The notes beneath the pieces were generated by a model. That model made no database searches. It was not told the origin of the DNA and saw nothing but the letters and a program-made list of their open reading frames with translations. From Desnuesiella massiliensis (GTDB taxonomy: Bacteria > Bacillota > Clostridia > Clostridiales > Clostridiaceae), in contig NZ_LN879457.1 of NCBI RefSeq assembly GCF_001403615.1, forward strand, positions 1,398,470 to 1,462,469: DNA of 64,000 bases, written 5' to 3'. A program made the translations under genes and the position numbers. The stretch's first letter is position 1. Each line of letters starts with the position of its first letter. Positions 41,313-51,549 of this stretch are shown here, in pieces.

Positions 41313-44300
41313 ATGACTATTAGATCACTTTTTTCAGCAAAAAAGCGGATAGAAAGAACAATTGAAAAGGTTATTGACTATAGTGCTCATGATGAGGAAA
41401 GGCTTGCCAATGAAATTGAAGAGTATGAAATTACTGATAATGTTGAAGAATGCTTTAGAAAGCTATTAGAAAATTTAGATTACGGAATTAGGGGAGGACA
41501 TGTTATCGAGAATGGCGTTTGGGTATCTGGATTCTATGGCTCTGGTAAGAGTTCTTTTACAAAATATTTGGGCTTTTCACTGGATACTAGCAGAAAGGTA
41601 AGGAGTACGAAGTTTGCGGATTTACTAAATGATAGATTTCGATCTCCTCAAGTACCAGCTCTACTTAATTCTATTATTTCAAGGCATCCTATAGGTGTTG
41701 TACTTTTGGATCTAGGATCAGAACAACTTGCTGAAAGTGCAGTCGCACCTGTTTCAACTGTACTCTATTGGAAAGTTCTACAATGGGCAGGATACTCAAA
41801 AGATAAGAAACTTGCACAACTTGAATTTACGTTAGATCGATATAACAAATTAGATGAATTTAAAATACTATATAGTGAAATGTATAAAAATAATTGGGAT
41901 GATATACATAACGATCCACTTCTGGGTAATGCTAGAGCAGCGATGGTTATTCCTAGAATTCTTCCTGAGGAATTCCCAACACCAGAAAGTTTTAGAAATC
42001 TTAGATTTGAGATGGGGGAAAACCTTAAAGATAGAGTAAGTGAAATGATAGATTTATGCCGGAAAAAAACAGGCTATGAAAATATATTATTCATAATTGA
42101 TGAGGCTGGGCAATATGTTGCTCGAAGAAGCGATTTAATTCTTAATATGGATGGCATGGCTAGAAATCTAAAAGAACAAGGAAAAGGTAAGGTGTGGATA
42201 ATAGCAACTGGTCAGCAAACACTGACTGAAATAGTTGAGAGAGCAACCCACAACTCTGCTGAATTAAACAAACTAAGAGATAGATTTCCGATATCTATTC
42301 ATTTAGATGCTAGAGATATAAAGGAGATTACTTATCGAAGGCTATTGACTAAATCTACTGATGGTCAAAATAAATTGAAGCAGTTATTCAATGAAAATGG
42401 TCAATCACTTATTGTTCATACTCGTCTAGACGGAACTTCATTATATAAGAATGATCCTGATGCCGAAATTTTTTCTCGATTCTATCCGTTTCTACCACAG
42501 CATTTTGAATTATTGCTTGAATTAATTAGAAAGTTAGCTCGTTCTACAGGTGGAATTGGTTTAAGATCCGTAATAAGAGTAATACAAGATGTTCTTGTTG
42601 ATAAGAGTCGTGTACTTTCAAGAGATATTACAAAGCTTGCCGATAGGGAAGTAGGATATTTGGCTTGCGTGGATGATTTTTATGATACTTTACGGGCTGA
42701 TATAGCACGTGACTTGCCACATGTTGTAAATATAGTCGATAAAATTGTATCATCTATATATAAGGATGATTTAACAATTCAAAGGGTAGCGAAAGCAATA
42801 GCAACTTTGCAGTCTGTGGAAAATTTCCCACGAACTGCGGAGAATATTGCTGCACTTTTATATCCTAGGGTGGGGAACCCTTCCTTGCTTAATGAGGTAA
42901 GAGATGCATTGACAAAACTAATAGAAAATAAAGAGTGCAATCTAATTGAGGATCCTCAATCAGGTGGATATGTATTTCTAAGTGAAGGGGTAAGACCGTT
43001 AAGAAATAAGCGAAGCTCTTATATACCTAGCGGTGGCGAATGCAATCGCGTAAGGAATGAAATCTTGCAAAATATTTTGGAAACACAACCATCAGCTCGA
43101 CTGGAGAATATTAAAGAAGTAAAGGCTAGTGTTCAAGTTGATAAAAGTATAATATTAGGTGATAAAGAGGATATTAATATAAAAATTCAATTTACAGATT
43201 ATTGTAACTGGGAAAAAAGCAGACTGGAATTATTAACCCAAACTTCGAATCAAAGTGAATTGAAAAATTATATTATTTGGTTATGTCATAATAGTGAGAT
43301 CATTAATGATTTGATACCTGAAGTTGTGAGATCAGAAAAAATTGTAAATGAGATAGATGAAAGAAATGTAGATAAAGATGTTGCACAATTCATAAGATCA
43401 GAAATAAGATCAAGTGAGAGGAATAGAGATTCCATACAAAAGGTATATGAGAGTATTTTATCTGAAGGTGTAATGATTTTTAGGGGAAAACCAATACCAG
43501 TTGAGGAATCAGGACAGACGATAGATGCTGCAGTAAGAAATATAATAGGGATTGCAGCGAAAGAAATCTTCTCTAATTTTCACTTAGCACCTATACGTCC
43601 ATCAACTGAGTTAGCGTCAAAGTTTTTGCTAGTAGATAGATTGGATAGAATTCCAAAGGAATTGGATCCACTAAACTTTGTAGTTAAAAAATCTGGTTCA
43701 CCAAGAATTAACTTGGAGAATCCTGCGATTGCTGAAGTTCTAAGAATATTTATAACAAAAGTTGACGAGTCAGGAAGTGGAAGGCTTTCTGGTAGTTATA
43801 TACAAGATATTTTTTCCTCATACCCTTATGGATGGAGTAAAGATACTACTAGGTACATATTTGCAGCTCTGCTAGTTGCTGGGCAAATTGAGGTGCATAC
43901 AGCGGACGGAACTCTAAAGACATCAGGCCCACAATCTGCTGAGGCCTTTAAGAGTAGTATTTCATTTAATAGAATTGGAATTTCTAAAAGAGATAGTAAA
44001 ATTAGTCCTGATACATTGGATCGTGCTGCAAAGCGATTAGAGGATATGTTTGGAGAGCAGGTTTTGCCATTAGAAGATCATATAAGTAAAGCAGTAAGAC
44101 GATGCATGCCAGATATTTTAGAACGATCAGGCGCTTTGCCAGATAGATTAAGATTGCTAGGATTGGTAGGCGAAGAAAGGGCAAGAAACTTACTTTCAAA
44201 TATTACTGATTTGCTCAAAGGTGATGCAAGTAATGCTGCCGCTGGACTTGGGGGGACAACCTGTCAGATTCTTGAGGATATAAATTGGGCTAAAAAGTCT

Positions 44301-45011
44301 GTGGAAACTTTAAATACTGGGGCTGAATCGGAATTAAAGTATGCTCAAGCCACCCAAAAAAATATAGTAGAACTTCAATCATTATTTGTATCTGAAACAA
44401 GTGACTTAATATCACAAGATGAGTTTGAAATAATAAATCAAGTATTTTTATCAGAAAACTTTTTTGAGAAATTACCTGATTTACGTGGTGTAATTCGAGC
44501 AGTAACAGATAGAACTGTTGAATTGTATATTAATGTATTTACAAGCTTTAAAGATGAGATTAAGCGTGCTAGTCAAGAGTTAGAATCCGTGGATGAATGG
44601 TTATTAGTATCTGATGAAGATAGAGAAGAACTGAGTAAAAAATTGGATTTTAATATTCAATCAAGCCCCAATAAAGATAATCCACTAATAGATCTTAGAA
44701 TGCTATTAACTACACAAGCGACATTGTTGAGGCATCTTGAGTTAATTAAAGATGAGTTGAGGAAACGTAAACCAATTGAAATTGAAGATTTTGGCGGTTA
44801 CTCTAATGATTATGATGATGATTCTGTTGATGAGGATGGAGATAATCAATATGGAGAAGTAGACGTAGTATATCTGAATGAGTTTATACCATCTCAGACT
44901 ATAACTAATTATGAGCAATTAGAATGCTGGCTTGATTCGATAAGGATAAAGATGGAGCAATTATTAAGAAATAAAAGATGTATACGAGTGGAGGAAAAAG
45001 ATGAGCTTTAA
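41313..45011 (+). CDS. brxC: BREX ATPase BrxC (P-loop)
   Basis: 1232 residues, close to the family size of about 1200. Walker A GFYGSGKSS at residues 73-81, Walker B ILFIIDEAGQ near 253-262 and sensor-like WIIATGQQTL near 296. Long helical C-terminal part with an acidic stretch (NDYDDDSVDEDGDN) near the end. BrxC is an ATPase required for both methylation and exclusion. Overlaps pglX by 11 bases. Confidence 0.95.
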   Translation: MTIRSLFSAKKRIERTIEKVIDYSAHDEERLANEIEEYEITDNVEECFRKLLENLDYGIRGGHVIENGVWVSGFYGSGKSSFTKYLGFSLDTSRKVRSTKFADLLNDRFRSPQVPALLNSIISRHPIGVVLLDLGSEQLAESAVAPVSTVLYWKVLQWAGYSKDKKLAQLEFTLDRYNKLDEFKILYSEMYKNNWDDIHNDPLLGNARAAMVIPRILPEEFPTPESFRNLRFEMGENLKDRVSEMIDLCRKKTGYENILFIIDEAGQYVARRSDLILNMDGMARNLKEQGKGKVWIIATGQQTLTEIVERATHNSAELNKLRDRFPISIHLDARDIKEITYRRLLTKSTDGQNKLKQLFNENGQSLIVHTRLDGTSLYKNDPDAEIFSRFYPFLPQHFELLLELIRKLARSTGGIGLRSVIRVIQDVLVDKSRVLSRDITKLADREVGYLACVDDFYDTLRADIARDLPHVVNIVDKIVSSIYKDDLTIQRVAKAIATLQSVENFPRTAENIAALLYPRVGNPSLLNEVRDALTKLIENKECNLIEDPQSGGYVFLSEGVRPLRNKRSSYIPSGGECNRVRNEILQNILETQPSARLENIKEVKASVQVDKSIILGDKEDINIKIQFTDYCNWEKSRLELLTQTSNQSELKNYIIWLCHNSEIINDLIPEVVRSEKIVNEIDERNVDKDVAQFIRSEIRSSERNRDSIQKVYESILSEGVMIFRGKPIPVEESGQTIDAAVRNIIGIAAKEIFSNFHLAPIRPSTELASKFLLVDRLDRIPKELDPLNFVVKKSGSPRINLENPAIAEVLRIFITKVDESGSGRLSGSYIQDIFSSYPYGWSKDTTRYIFAALLVAGQIEVHTADGTLKTSGPQSAEAFKSSISFNRIGISKRDSKISPDTLDRAAKRLEDMFGEQVLPLEDHISKAVRRCMPDILERSGALPDRLRLLGLVGEERARNLLSNITDLLKGDASNAAAGLGGTTCQILEDINWAKKSVETLNTGAESELKYAQATQKNIVELQSLFVSETSDLISQDEFEIINQVFLSENFFEKLPDLRGVIRAVTDRTVELYINVFTSFKDEIKRASQELESVDEWLLVSDEDREELSKKLDFNIQSSPNKDNPLIDLRMLLTTQATLLRHLELIKDELRKRKPIEIEDFGGYSNDYDDDSVDEDGDNQYGEVDVVYLNEFIPSQTITNYEQLECWLDSIRIKMEQLLRNKRCIRVEEKDEL

Positions 45012-48000
45012 TAAGTCAACTCGTAATAACTTAGCGATCATAGTGAAATTGTGTAAGAATCGCTTAAAAGAGGATATAACTGATCAACTTGAGGCTAAAT
45101 ATGGCCTATACTTGGATGGGACTGTAATAGAACTAAATAGGTTGACCAACCTATCAAATGAGGAAAAGTATTCTGCACAAGTTTTGAGAAAGTTTTTAGA
45201 AAGATTGACTGGAAATGGTAAGGAAAGTGAAAGTGAGAATACTAATACTTTAAATGCTTATCAACGAATGGTACGCGAAATTGGGTTTACTATCTTAAAT
45301 CGTTTGGCTGCTCTTCGATTATGTGAGGAACGAGATATTGTATTAGAATGTGTTAGAAAAGGGATGGCATCAGATGGATTTTTGCTATTTGATAAGCTAT
45401 CTTCTGGAGCATTAGGCACTCGGTATCAAACATATAGAGTTTTTTTGAAAAATATGTATAATGAGCTTTCATTAGATTTAGGTATACTTTTTGACAAAAG
45501 TATACCTCAATCGTGTATATTTCCGTCAGAACGGTGCTTGGAAGATTTGATTGGATACTTAAATGACAATAGCATTTCTCACATATGGAAAGAAGATGAG
45601 ACTATAGGTTGGATTTATCAATACTATAACGATGACAAAGAAAGAAAAGTGATGAGAGAGCAAGCACCGAACACTTCAAGGGAGTTGGCTGTTAGAAACC
45701 AATTTTTCACCCCAAGATATGTTGTTGAATTTTTAACTGATAATACACTTGGACGACTTTGGCATAGAATTATGGGGGGAAATACATGCCTAAATGATTA
45801 TTGCAAATATATGATCAATTCCTCAAAAGTTAATAGAGAGGATGTTGGCATAAATAATCCTTTATTATCCCAAGAATCTCTATCAAAGCATAGTATTGGT
45901 ACTAGTGTAACAATTATTAATAGAAAAGACCCTAGGGATATTAAAATATTGGATCCGGCATCAGGTAGCGGACATTTTTTGCTATATTGTTTTGATCTTT
46001 TGGAGAAAATTTATATCGAGGCATGGCAGGACAATACTTTAAATCCTTTCTCGGAAACCGGAAGGGTTATTGCGGAAGATTTTAATGATTTTGTAGAATA
46101 TAGAGGTCAAATTCCAGGTCTCATATTAAGATATAACTTGCACGGCATAGATATTGATCAACGTGCATGTCAAATAGCTGCGCTTGCACTATGGTTAAGA
46201 GTTCAGAAATATTTTAAAGGGCTGGGCATAAAAGGAGGCAAACGACCGCAAATAACTAGAGTAAATATAGTTTGTGCTGATTCAATGCCGGAATCAGAAG
46301 AATTGTTTAATGAATTCATAGGAGAAATTGAAACTGACATAATAAAAGAGTTGTTTAAGCAGATAGTCGAAAAAATGAAGTTAGCCGGTCAGGCAGGCTT
46401 TCTTTTAAAGATCGAACATGAAATCCAAGAGGCTATTGCGGAAGCAAGGCAACGAAGTTTAGAATATAATGATTATGCAGTAGATAAGAAAGGCAATCAA
46501 CTAATTCTAACAAATGCCCAAATTACTAAATTGGAAGGTGCAACCCAGTATTCAATAAACATAAATGCATCTACTGATAAAGTATTCTGGGATCAAGTTG
46601 AAAATAATTTAATTTATGCATTGAGAAGATATGTTTATCATGAGAATAATGATAGAATTTATAAAAGAAAATTTTTTGCTGATGATATAGAGCATGGTTT
46701 GGCTTTTATTGATATTTGTAGAAAAAATTATGATGTAATCCTAATGAATCCTCCATTCGGGGAAGGAGCAGTTTCTACTGTAAATTATTTAAATATAAAT
46801 TATCCAAATTGGAATAAAAACCTTCTCTGTGCCTTTATTGAGAGAAGTTGGAGCTTACTTGATAAAGATGGAAGCATAGGAGTCATTTTTGATAGAACTG
46901 CAATTGTAAAAGCCACATATGAAAACTTTAGAAGAGATGTTTTATTGCAGGACAATAGGATATCTTCTGTGGCGGATTTAGGATGGGATGTATTAGATGC
47001 AAATGTAGAAGTTACAACTGTGGTATTAACAAAAGAGATGCTAGACAATGCTTTATTTATAGATGTTAGAAATGAAAAGTCAGATAATAAGGATATCGAA
47101 ATACTAAATGTAATTGATAATATTAAAGAGGAAACTGTTTGTAGAAATGCTGTAATTGAGACACCTTTAAATTTTAGAACTCTACCTAATGCTGTTATAG
47201 GATATGACTTTCCAAAGTTTTTGCGAAGTGCATTCATTAATTTAAAATCACTTGAAGAAAGCGGGTTTAAGGCTAACACAGGGCATCAACTTAAAGCAGA
47301 AAAGCATTTTAGGTTATGGTGGGAAATATATTTACCAGAACAAGTTGGTTTTTACACTAGAATGTTTAACGGTTCTTCTTATACGCCTTATTCAGCACCA
47401 CTATATGAATGCATAGTTGCTGAATCAGATCTATACAGGTTACCTAGGGATTCATCTACAGTATTTCGTAATAAGACCAGCCATATGAAATCGGGAATTT
47501 GTTACGGCAAAAGAGGGGAGTATTTTTGTGCCCATGTTTTACCTGCAAATCAGATGTTTACTGTTGAAGGTCAGGCGTTTACGGGATTGGATGAAGAAGA
47601 AATTTATGATATTTTAGGATTTCTAAATACACCACTTGTTAGATTTGCACTAAACAAGTATTGTGGACAACATAAATATTCTGGATATGTTAACTTGTTA
47701 CCATATAAAAAGTTTAGAAATGTTGGACCTATTCGTAAAAAAGTAAAATCTACTATAAATGCGTTTCTAAATGTAAGACGATATGACGAGACGCAAGCTA
47801 TATTTAGTAAAATGTTTTGTCAAAAAACAATCTCAGATTATGCATATGAAATAAAGGAAGCTTTAAGTTTAGCACTAAAAGAAAGTAAGGAATGTGAAGA
47901 GCTGTGCCACGAAGAAATTATGAAGGTATATGATTTATCTGAGATTGAAAAATCTTTTCTAGAAGAATTTAAGAATATGCAGCCAATAATACAGCTACCG

Positions 48001-48930
48001 ATAGAAGATGCCGATTATAACAATGATTGTAAGAACATAGCTGTAATCAATGTTATTTCTCATGCATTGGGTTGTATATACGGTCGTTGGGATATCCGAA
48101 CTTCATTTAGAGACAACTTACTAGATGAGCATGGTAGTATTACGGATCCATTACCTATGTATCCTCCAGCTATGCTGGTATTTGAAAACCAAGGTAGTGA
48201 AAATAAAGATAACTATGTAGAGAGAGAGTTATTTAATTCCGATATAAGTATTAGCCAAGATTATCCCATAAATATAAAATGGGATGGGATTTTAGTAGAT
48301 GATGATAATAGTATGTTTGATATTGTAAGAAACTTGGAAATTGTTTTTAGAATGGTTTGGAATGAAAATTTTGAAATAATAGAACAGGAGATTTGTGATA
48401 TATTACATATAAATAGCATTAGAGAATATATTAGAGACCCAAATGGCTTTTTTAATGATCATTTTAAAAGATATTCTAAAGCACGTAGAACTGCTCCTAT
48501 ATATTGGCCGCTAAGTACAAAATCTGGGGATTATACAGTATGGGTTTATTATCCTAGATTGAATTCAGATACTTTATTTACTATAGTGAATAAGCACATA
48601 AATCCCAAAATCGCTGAAATAGAGAAACAGATAAATCAAATGGAGGTACAACTTCCTAATATGTCTGGTTCTAAGTCAAGGGAAGTTAGGGAAAGTATAA
48701 ATGAGAAAAAGCGTTTATGGGGTGAGCTAATTGATTTTAGAAGTGAATTGTTAAATATAGGAAGCATTCCTTTTAATCCAAATCAGATTGATGGAGTGTT
48801 GATTAATGCTTCACCGTTACATAATCTATTTAGACACAATAAATGGAGTAAAGAATGCAGGGAAACGTGGAAGGTTCTGGAGAAAGGTGGTTATTCGTGG
48901 TCATCTTTGTCAAAGTGCATTAGAAAATAG
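45001..48930 (+). CDS. pglX: BREX adenine-specific DNA methyltransferase PglX
   Basis: 1309 residues, GTGGAGG before ATG 45001. FFTPRYVVEFLTDNTLGRLW, SAM motif I ILDPASGSGHFLLYCFDLL (near 316) and catalytic NPPF in VILMNPPFGEGAV (near 582) define an N6-adenine methyltransferase. The target-recognition part lies C-terminal. It marks host DNA at non-palindromic sites so that BREX spares it. The frame is intact; phase-variable tracts are not evident. Confidence 0.96.
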   Translation: MSFNKSTRNNLAIIVKLCKNRLKEDITDQLEAKYGLYLDGTVIELNRLTNLSNEEKYSAQVLRKFLERLTGNGKESESENTNTLNAYQRMVREIGFTILNRLAALRLCEERDIVLECVRKGMASDGFLLFDKLSSGALGTRYQTYRVFLKNMYNELSLDLGILFDKSIPQSCIFPSERCLEDLIGYLNDNSISHIWKEDETIGWIYQYYNDDKERKVMREQAPNTSRELAVRNQFFTPRYVVEFLTDNTLGRLWHRIMGGNTCLNDYCKYMINSSKVNREDVGINNPLLSQESLSKHSIGTSVTIINRKDPRDIKILDPASGSGHFLLYCFDLLEKIYIEAWQDNTLNPFSETGRVIAEDFNDFVEYRGQIPGLILRYNLHGIDIDQRACQIAALALWLRVQKYFKGLGIKGGKRPQITRVNIVCADSMPESEELFNEFIGEIETDIIKELFKQIVEKMKLAGQAGFLLKIEHEIQEAIAEARQRSLEYNDYAVDKKGNQLILTNAQITKLEGATQYSININASTDKVFWDQVENNLIYALRRYVYHENNDRIYKRKFFADDIEHGLAFIDICRKNYDVILMNPPFGEGAVSTVNYLNINYPNWNKNLLCAFIERSWSLLDKDGSIGVIFDRTAIVKATYENFRRDVLLQDNRISSVADLGWDVLDANVEVTTVVLTKEMLDNALFIDVRNEKSDNKDIEILNVIDNIKEETVCRNAVIETPLNFRTLPNAVIGYDFPKFLRSAFINLKSLEESGFKANTGHQLKAEKHFRLWWEIYLPEQVGFYTRMFNGSSYTPYSAPLYECIVAESDLYRLPRDSSTVFRNKTSHMKSGICYGKRGEYFCAHVLPANQMFTVEGQAFTGLDEEEIYDILGFLNTPLVRFALNKYCGQHKYSGYVNLLPYKKFRNVGPIRKKVKSTINAFLNVRRYDETQAIFSKMFCQKTISDYAYEIKEALSLALKESKECEELCHEEIMKVYDLSEIEKSFLEEFKNMQPIIQLPIEDADYNNDCKNIAVINVISHALGCIYGRWDIRTSFRDNLLDEHGSITDPLPMYPPAMLVFENQGSENKDNYVERELFNSDISISQDYPINIKWDGILVDDDNSMFDIVRNLEIVFRMVWNENFEIIEQEICDILHINSIREYIRDPNGFFNDHFKRYSKARRTAPIYWPLSTKSGDYTVWVYYPRLNSDTLFTIVNKHINPKIAEIEKQINQMEVQLPNMSGSKSREVRESINEKKRLWGELIDFRSELLNIGSIPFNPNQIDGVLINASPLHNLFRHNKWSKECRETWKVLEKGGYSWSSLSKCIRK

Positions 48931-49007
48931 AACAGTAAATTTGGATAATATGGTTCTTAAGACTATAGATAAGAAAATTTGAGAGTTATAGATTTAGGAG
49001 GAATACT

Positions 49008-51539
49008 ATGGGGATAACCGAGTTTTTGAATAACAGCTTGCTTGAAAAACTTGATAAATATAGAGTAGTTGTTTGGTATGATGGCAAGCACGAATTTAAA
49101 GATTTTATAGATAAGTTTACTGCACCGAATTGCGTTGTTATAAATGCGACTAAGTCCATAATTATTGCACGTCGAGAAGCTGAGCAAGTATTTAAAAAAA
49201 TGAATAATAGCGCTTTCTATAATGAATCTCAAAAGAATATGATTATTTATCTTCCTTTCTTTCCGCCTAAGACATTAGAAGAAGAACTTGATAATCAATT
49301 TGAATTATTTTCAAGAGTAGGCACTGTATTTGGAAAAGCAGAATCAGAGAGGCTTAATTCTATTGCTCGTCAGGTTTGGCCAGAAAAATCTGAGCAAATT
49401 GATACATTATTTCGAGAAGGAAGGCCTACTTTGGATTTGTTAGAAACAATTCCTAAAACAAAATCATGGCCTCTTATTGAACAAATTATACTATCTCAAT
49501 CAGTATCAGAAGTAATTCCTACTATCTTGTGTGATGAAGAATTGAGCTTTAAATTTAGTAGTATGGATGGAGCGAGAGAAGAACTAAATAGGTTTGTAGG
49601 ACAGCAATTGGGGTTTAGTGGATATTCACATAGTGATTGGGAAACATATAAAAATGAATTGGCAAGTTATATTTTATTAAGTGAGTTTTCTTTTGATGTT
49701 TGCAGTGATTTGTCGATATATTACAATAGTATGAAGTTAGCTTCGGATAGCTATAAAAATATTATTTATAAAATATGTGATAACATGAGAGGTGCTGAAA
49801 AATATAGGGATAAATATATTGTATATGCAACAACTATAGAGGAAAAATATAAATTGGAAAATATTCCAGACTTAGTTAACGATATCGGTGAACGAGACAC
49901 ATTTGCTTTTGAAGAAGTATTATACTTAAAAAAAGTTATAAACCAAATTAAAGAACTAAATATAAATCATGCAAAATCAATGATGCATTTACAAAAAAGC
50001 TCTTTTTGGAAAAATAGAGCTGAGCGTGACCAAGTATGGAATGTTGTTGAAAGAGGTCTTAATATTCTTGAGATAGGCGAAACTATATCAAATGAAAGTA
50101 AACTTAAAAATGTAAAGCTATTAGATATAGTAAAAGCTTACACAAAAAAAGATGGTGGATATAAGTTAGATGAAGCTCAAAGATTGTTTGAACAAAGTGT
50201 TGCTGAATGTACTAGAATAGATGAGGTTTTAGAAATAGTTGAAATATGCAGAAGGAAATATACAGCTATAGTAGAACCTATCCAAGAAAAGTTTTTATCG
50301 TTACTAAGTGAAGGCCAATGGCCACCAGAAGGTTTTTTGAAGCAAACAGAAATCTTTGATAGATTTGTTCATGAACATTTACAAAGGCGAGAAAAGGTAG
50401 CATATTTTCTTGGAGATTCCCTTAGATTTGAAATGGGAATATCTTTAGCAGAAACACTTGCATCCATAGCCCAGGTTGAGGTTCATTCTGCAGCCTGTGT
50501 TGTTCCTACGACGACAATGTTTGGAATGGCAGCCCTTATGCCTGGAGCAAGTAGTGATTTAAATTATCAGATAGATGAGGGATGTTTGACTCCTTGCTTA
50601 GGTAATAGGAAAATGAAAGCATCAATAGATCGAATGAAATATATAAAAGAAAAGTACGGAGATCGTTTTTCAGATATAACATTAGGAGAATTATTATCGA
50701 TTCCATCTAATAAAACCAATTCAAGTTTAGAAAAAGCAGATTTACTAGTTATAAGGGTATCTGACATGGATTTGATGCCAGAAAACCTAAGTTTATATCA
50801 TGCACGTAAAAATATGACCACAATGTTAGGCGATTTTTATCAAGCCTCAGTTAAGCTAATAGATGCTGGATTTGATGTAATTGTACTTACTGCAGATCAT
50901 GGGCATATAATGTTGCCAGAAATATTACCTGGTGATATACTTCCAACTCCAAAGGGGAATTGGATCTTAAGCAAGCGTCGCTGCTTTATTGGATATCCAT
51001 ATTCAAAGGAAACAGGTACTGTTGTTCTAAAATCCCAGTGCTTAGGGTTAGATAGTAGCGTTGGAGAAACATGTATTCCAAGATCTTTTAAAGTATTTAA
51101 CAAAGCTCAAGGTTATGCACATGAAGGTATAAGCTTACAGGAATCTATTGTACCCATTATTAAGCTTCGTTCAAATGGAAAGACTAGAACGCAGAGCAAG
51201 AATGAAAATGTTACGATTTCATATAAGCGAAACTTTTTTACAAATAGAGTATTTAGCATAAACATATGTTTCGATTCATTAATTCCATCAAATTTAAGAA
51301 CAAAAGTAGATGTATATGATGGAACTGATAAGGATTGCAAAGTCATAGGAACAGTTGCTGATTGTCCCTCAAGAGATGAAACAACGCATGAAGTAATTTT
51401 AAATAGCGGTTGCCCAGTACATATTCCAATACTTATTGACTCAGACTTTAATGGAGATTATATTGAAATTAGAGTTATAGATTCAACTTCTAAGGTTATA
51501 TGGACTAGGTTAAAACTTAAGAATGAGTTGTTGGAATGA
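49008..51539 (+). CDS. pglZ: BREX alkaline phosphatase-like protein PglZ
   Basis: 843 residues, AGGAGG before ATG 49008 and 77 bases after pglX. PglZ core: RREKVAYFLGDSLRFEMGISLAETLA (given as motif around residue 475) and VIVLTADHGHIMLPE near 627 with metal-ligand Asp and His. PglZ is a metal-dependent phosphatase-fold component needed for BREX methylation and defence. Length and layout are normal for type 1. Confidence 0.95.
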   Translation: MGITEFLNNSLLEKLDKYRVVVWYDGKHEFKDFIDKFTAPNCVVINATKSIIIARREAEQVFKKMNNSAFYNESQKNMIIYLPFFPPKTLEEELDNQFELFSRVGTVFGKAESERLNSIARQVWPEKSEQIDTLFREGRPTLDLLETIPKTKSWPLIEQIILSQSVSEVIPTILCDEELSFKFSSMDGAREELNRFVGQQLGFSGYSHSDWETYKNELASYILLSEFSFDVCSDLSIYYNSMKLASDSYKNIIYKICDNMRGAEKYRDKYIVYATTIEEKYKLENIPDLVNDIGERDTFAFEEVLYLKKVINQIKELNINHAKSMMHLQKSSFWKNRAERDQVWNVVERGLNILEIGETISNESKLKNVKLLDIVKAYTKKDGGYKLDEAQRLFEQSVAECTRIDEVLEIVEICRRKYTAIVEPIQEKFLSLLSEGQWPPEGFLKQTEIFDRFVHEHLQRREKVAYFLGDSLRFEMGISLAETLASIAQVEVHSAACVVPTTTMFGMAALMPGASSDLNYQIDEGCLTPCLGNRKMKASIDRMKYIKEKYGDRFSDITLGELLSIPSNKTNSSLEKADLLVIRVSDMDLMPENLSLYHARKNMTTMLGDFYQASVKLIDAGFDVIVLTADHGHIMLPEILPGDILPTPKGNWILSKRRCFIGYPYSKETGTVVLKSQCLGLDSSVGETCIPRSFKVFNKAQGYAHEGISLQESIVPIIKLRSNGKTRTQSKNENVTISYKRNFFTNRVFSINICFDSLIPSNLRTKVDVYDGTDKDCKVIGTVADCPSRDETTHEVILNSGCPVHIPILIDSDFNGDYIEIRVIDSTSKVIWTRLKLKNELLE

Positions 51540-51549
51540 GGTGATATAT

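Noticed and set aside
46800..47279. 159-residue minus-strand frame inside pglX
   Set aside because: Antisense of the methyltransferase gene, no ribosome binding site and no recognisable domain.
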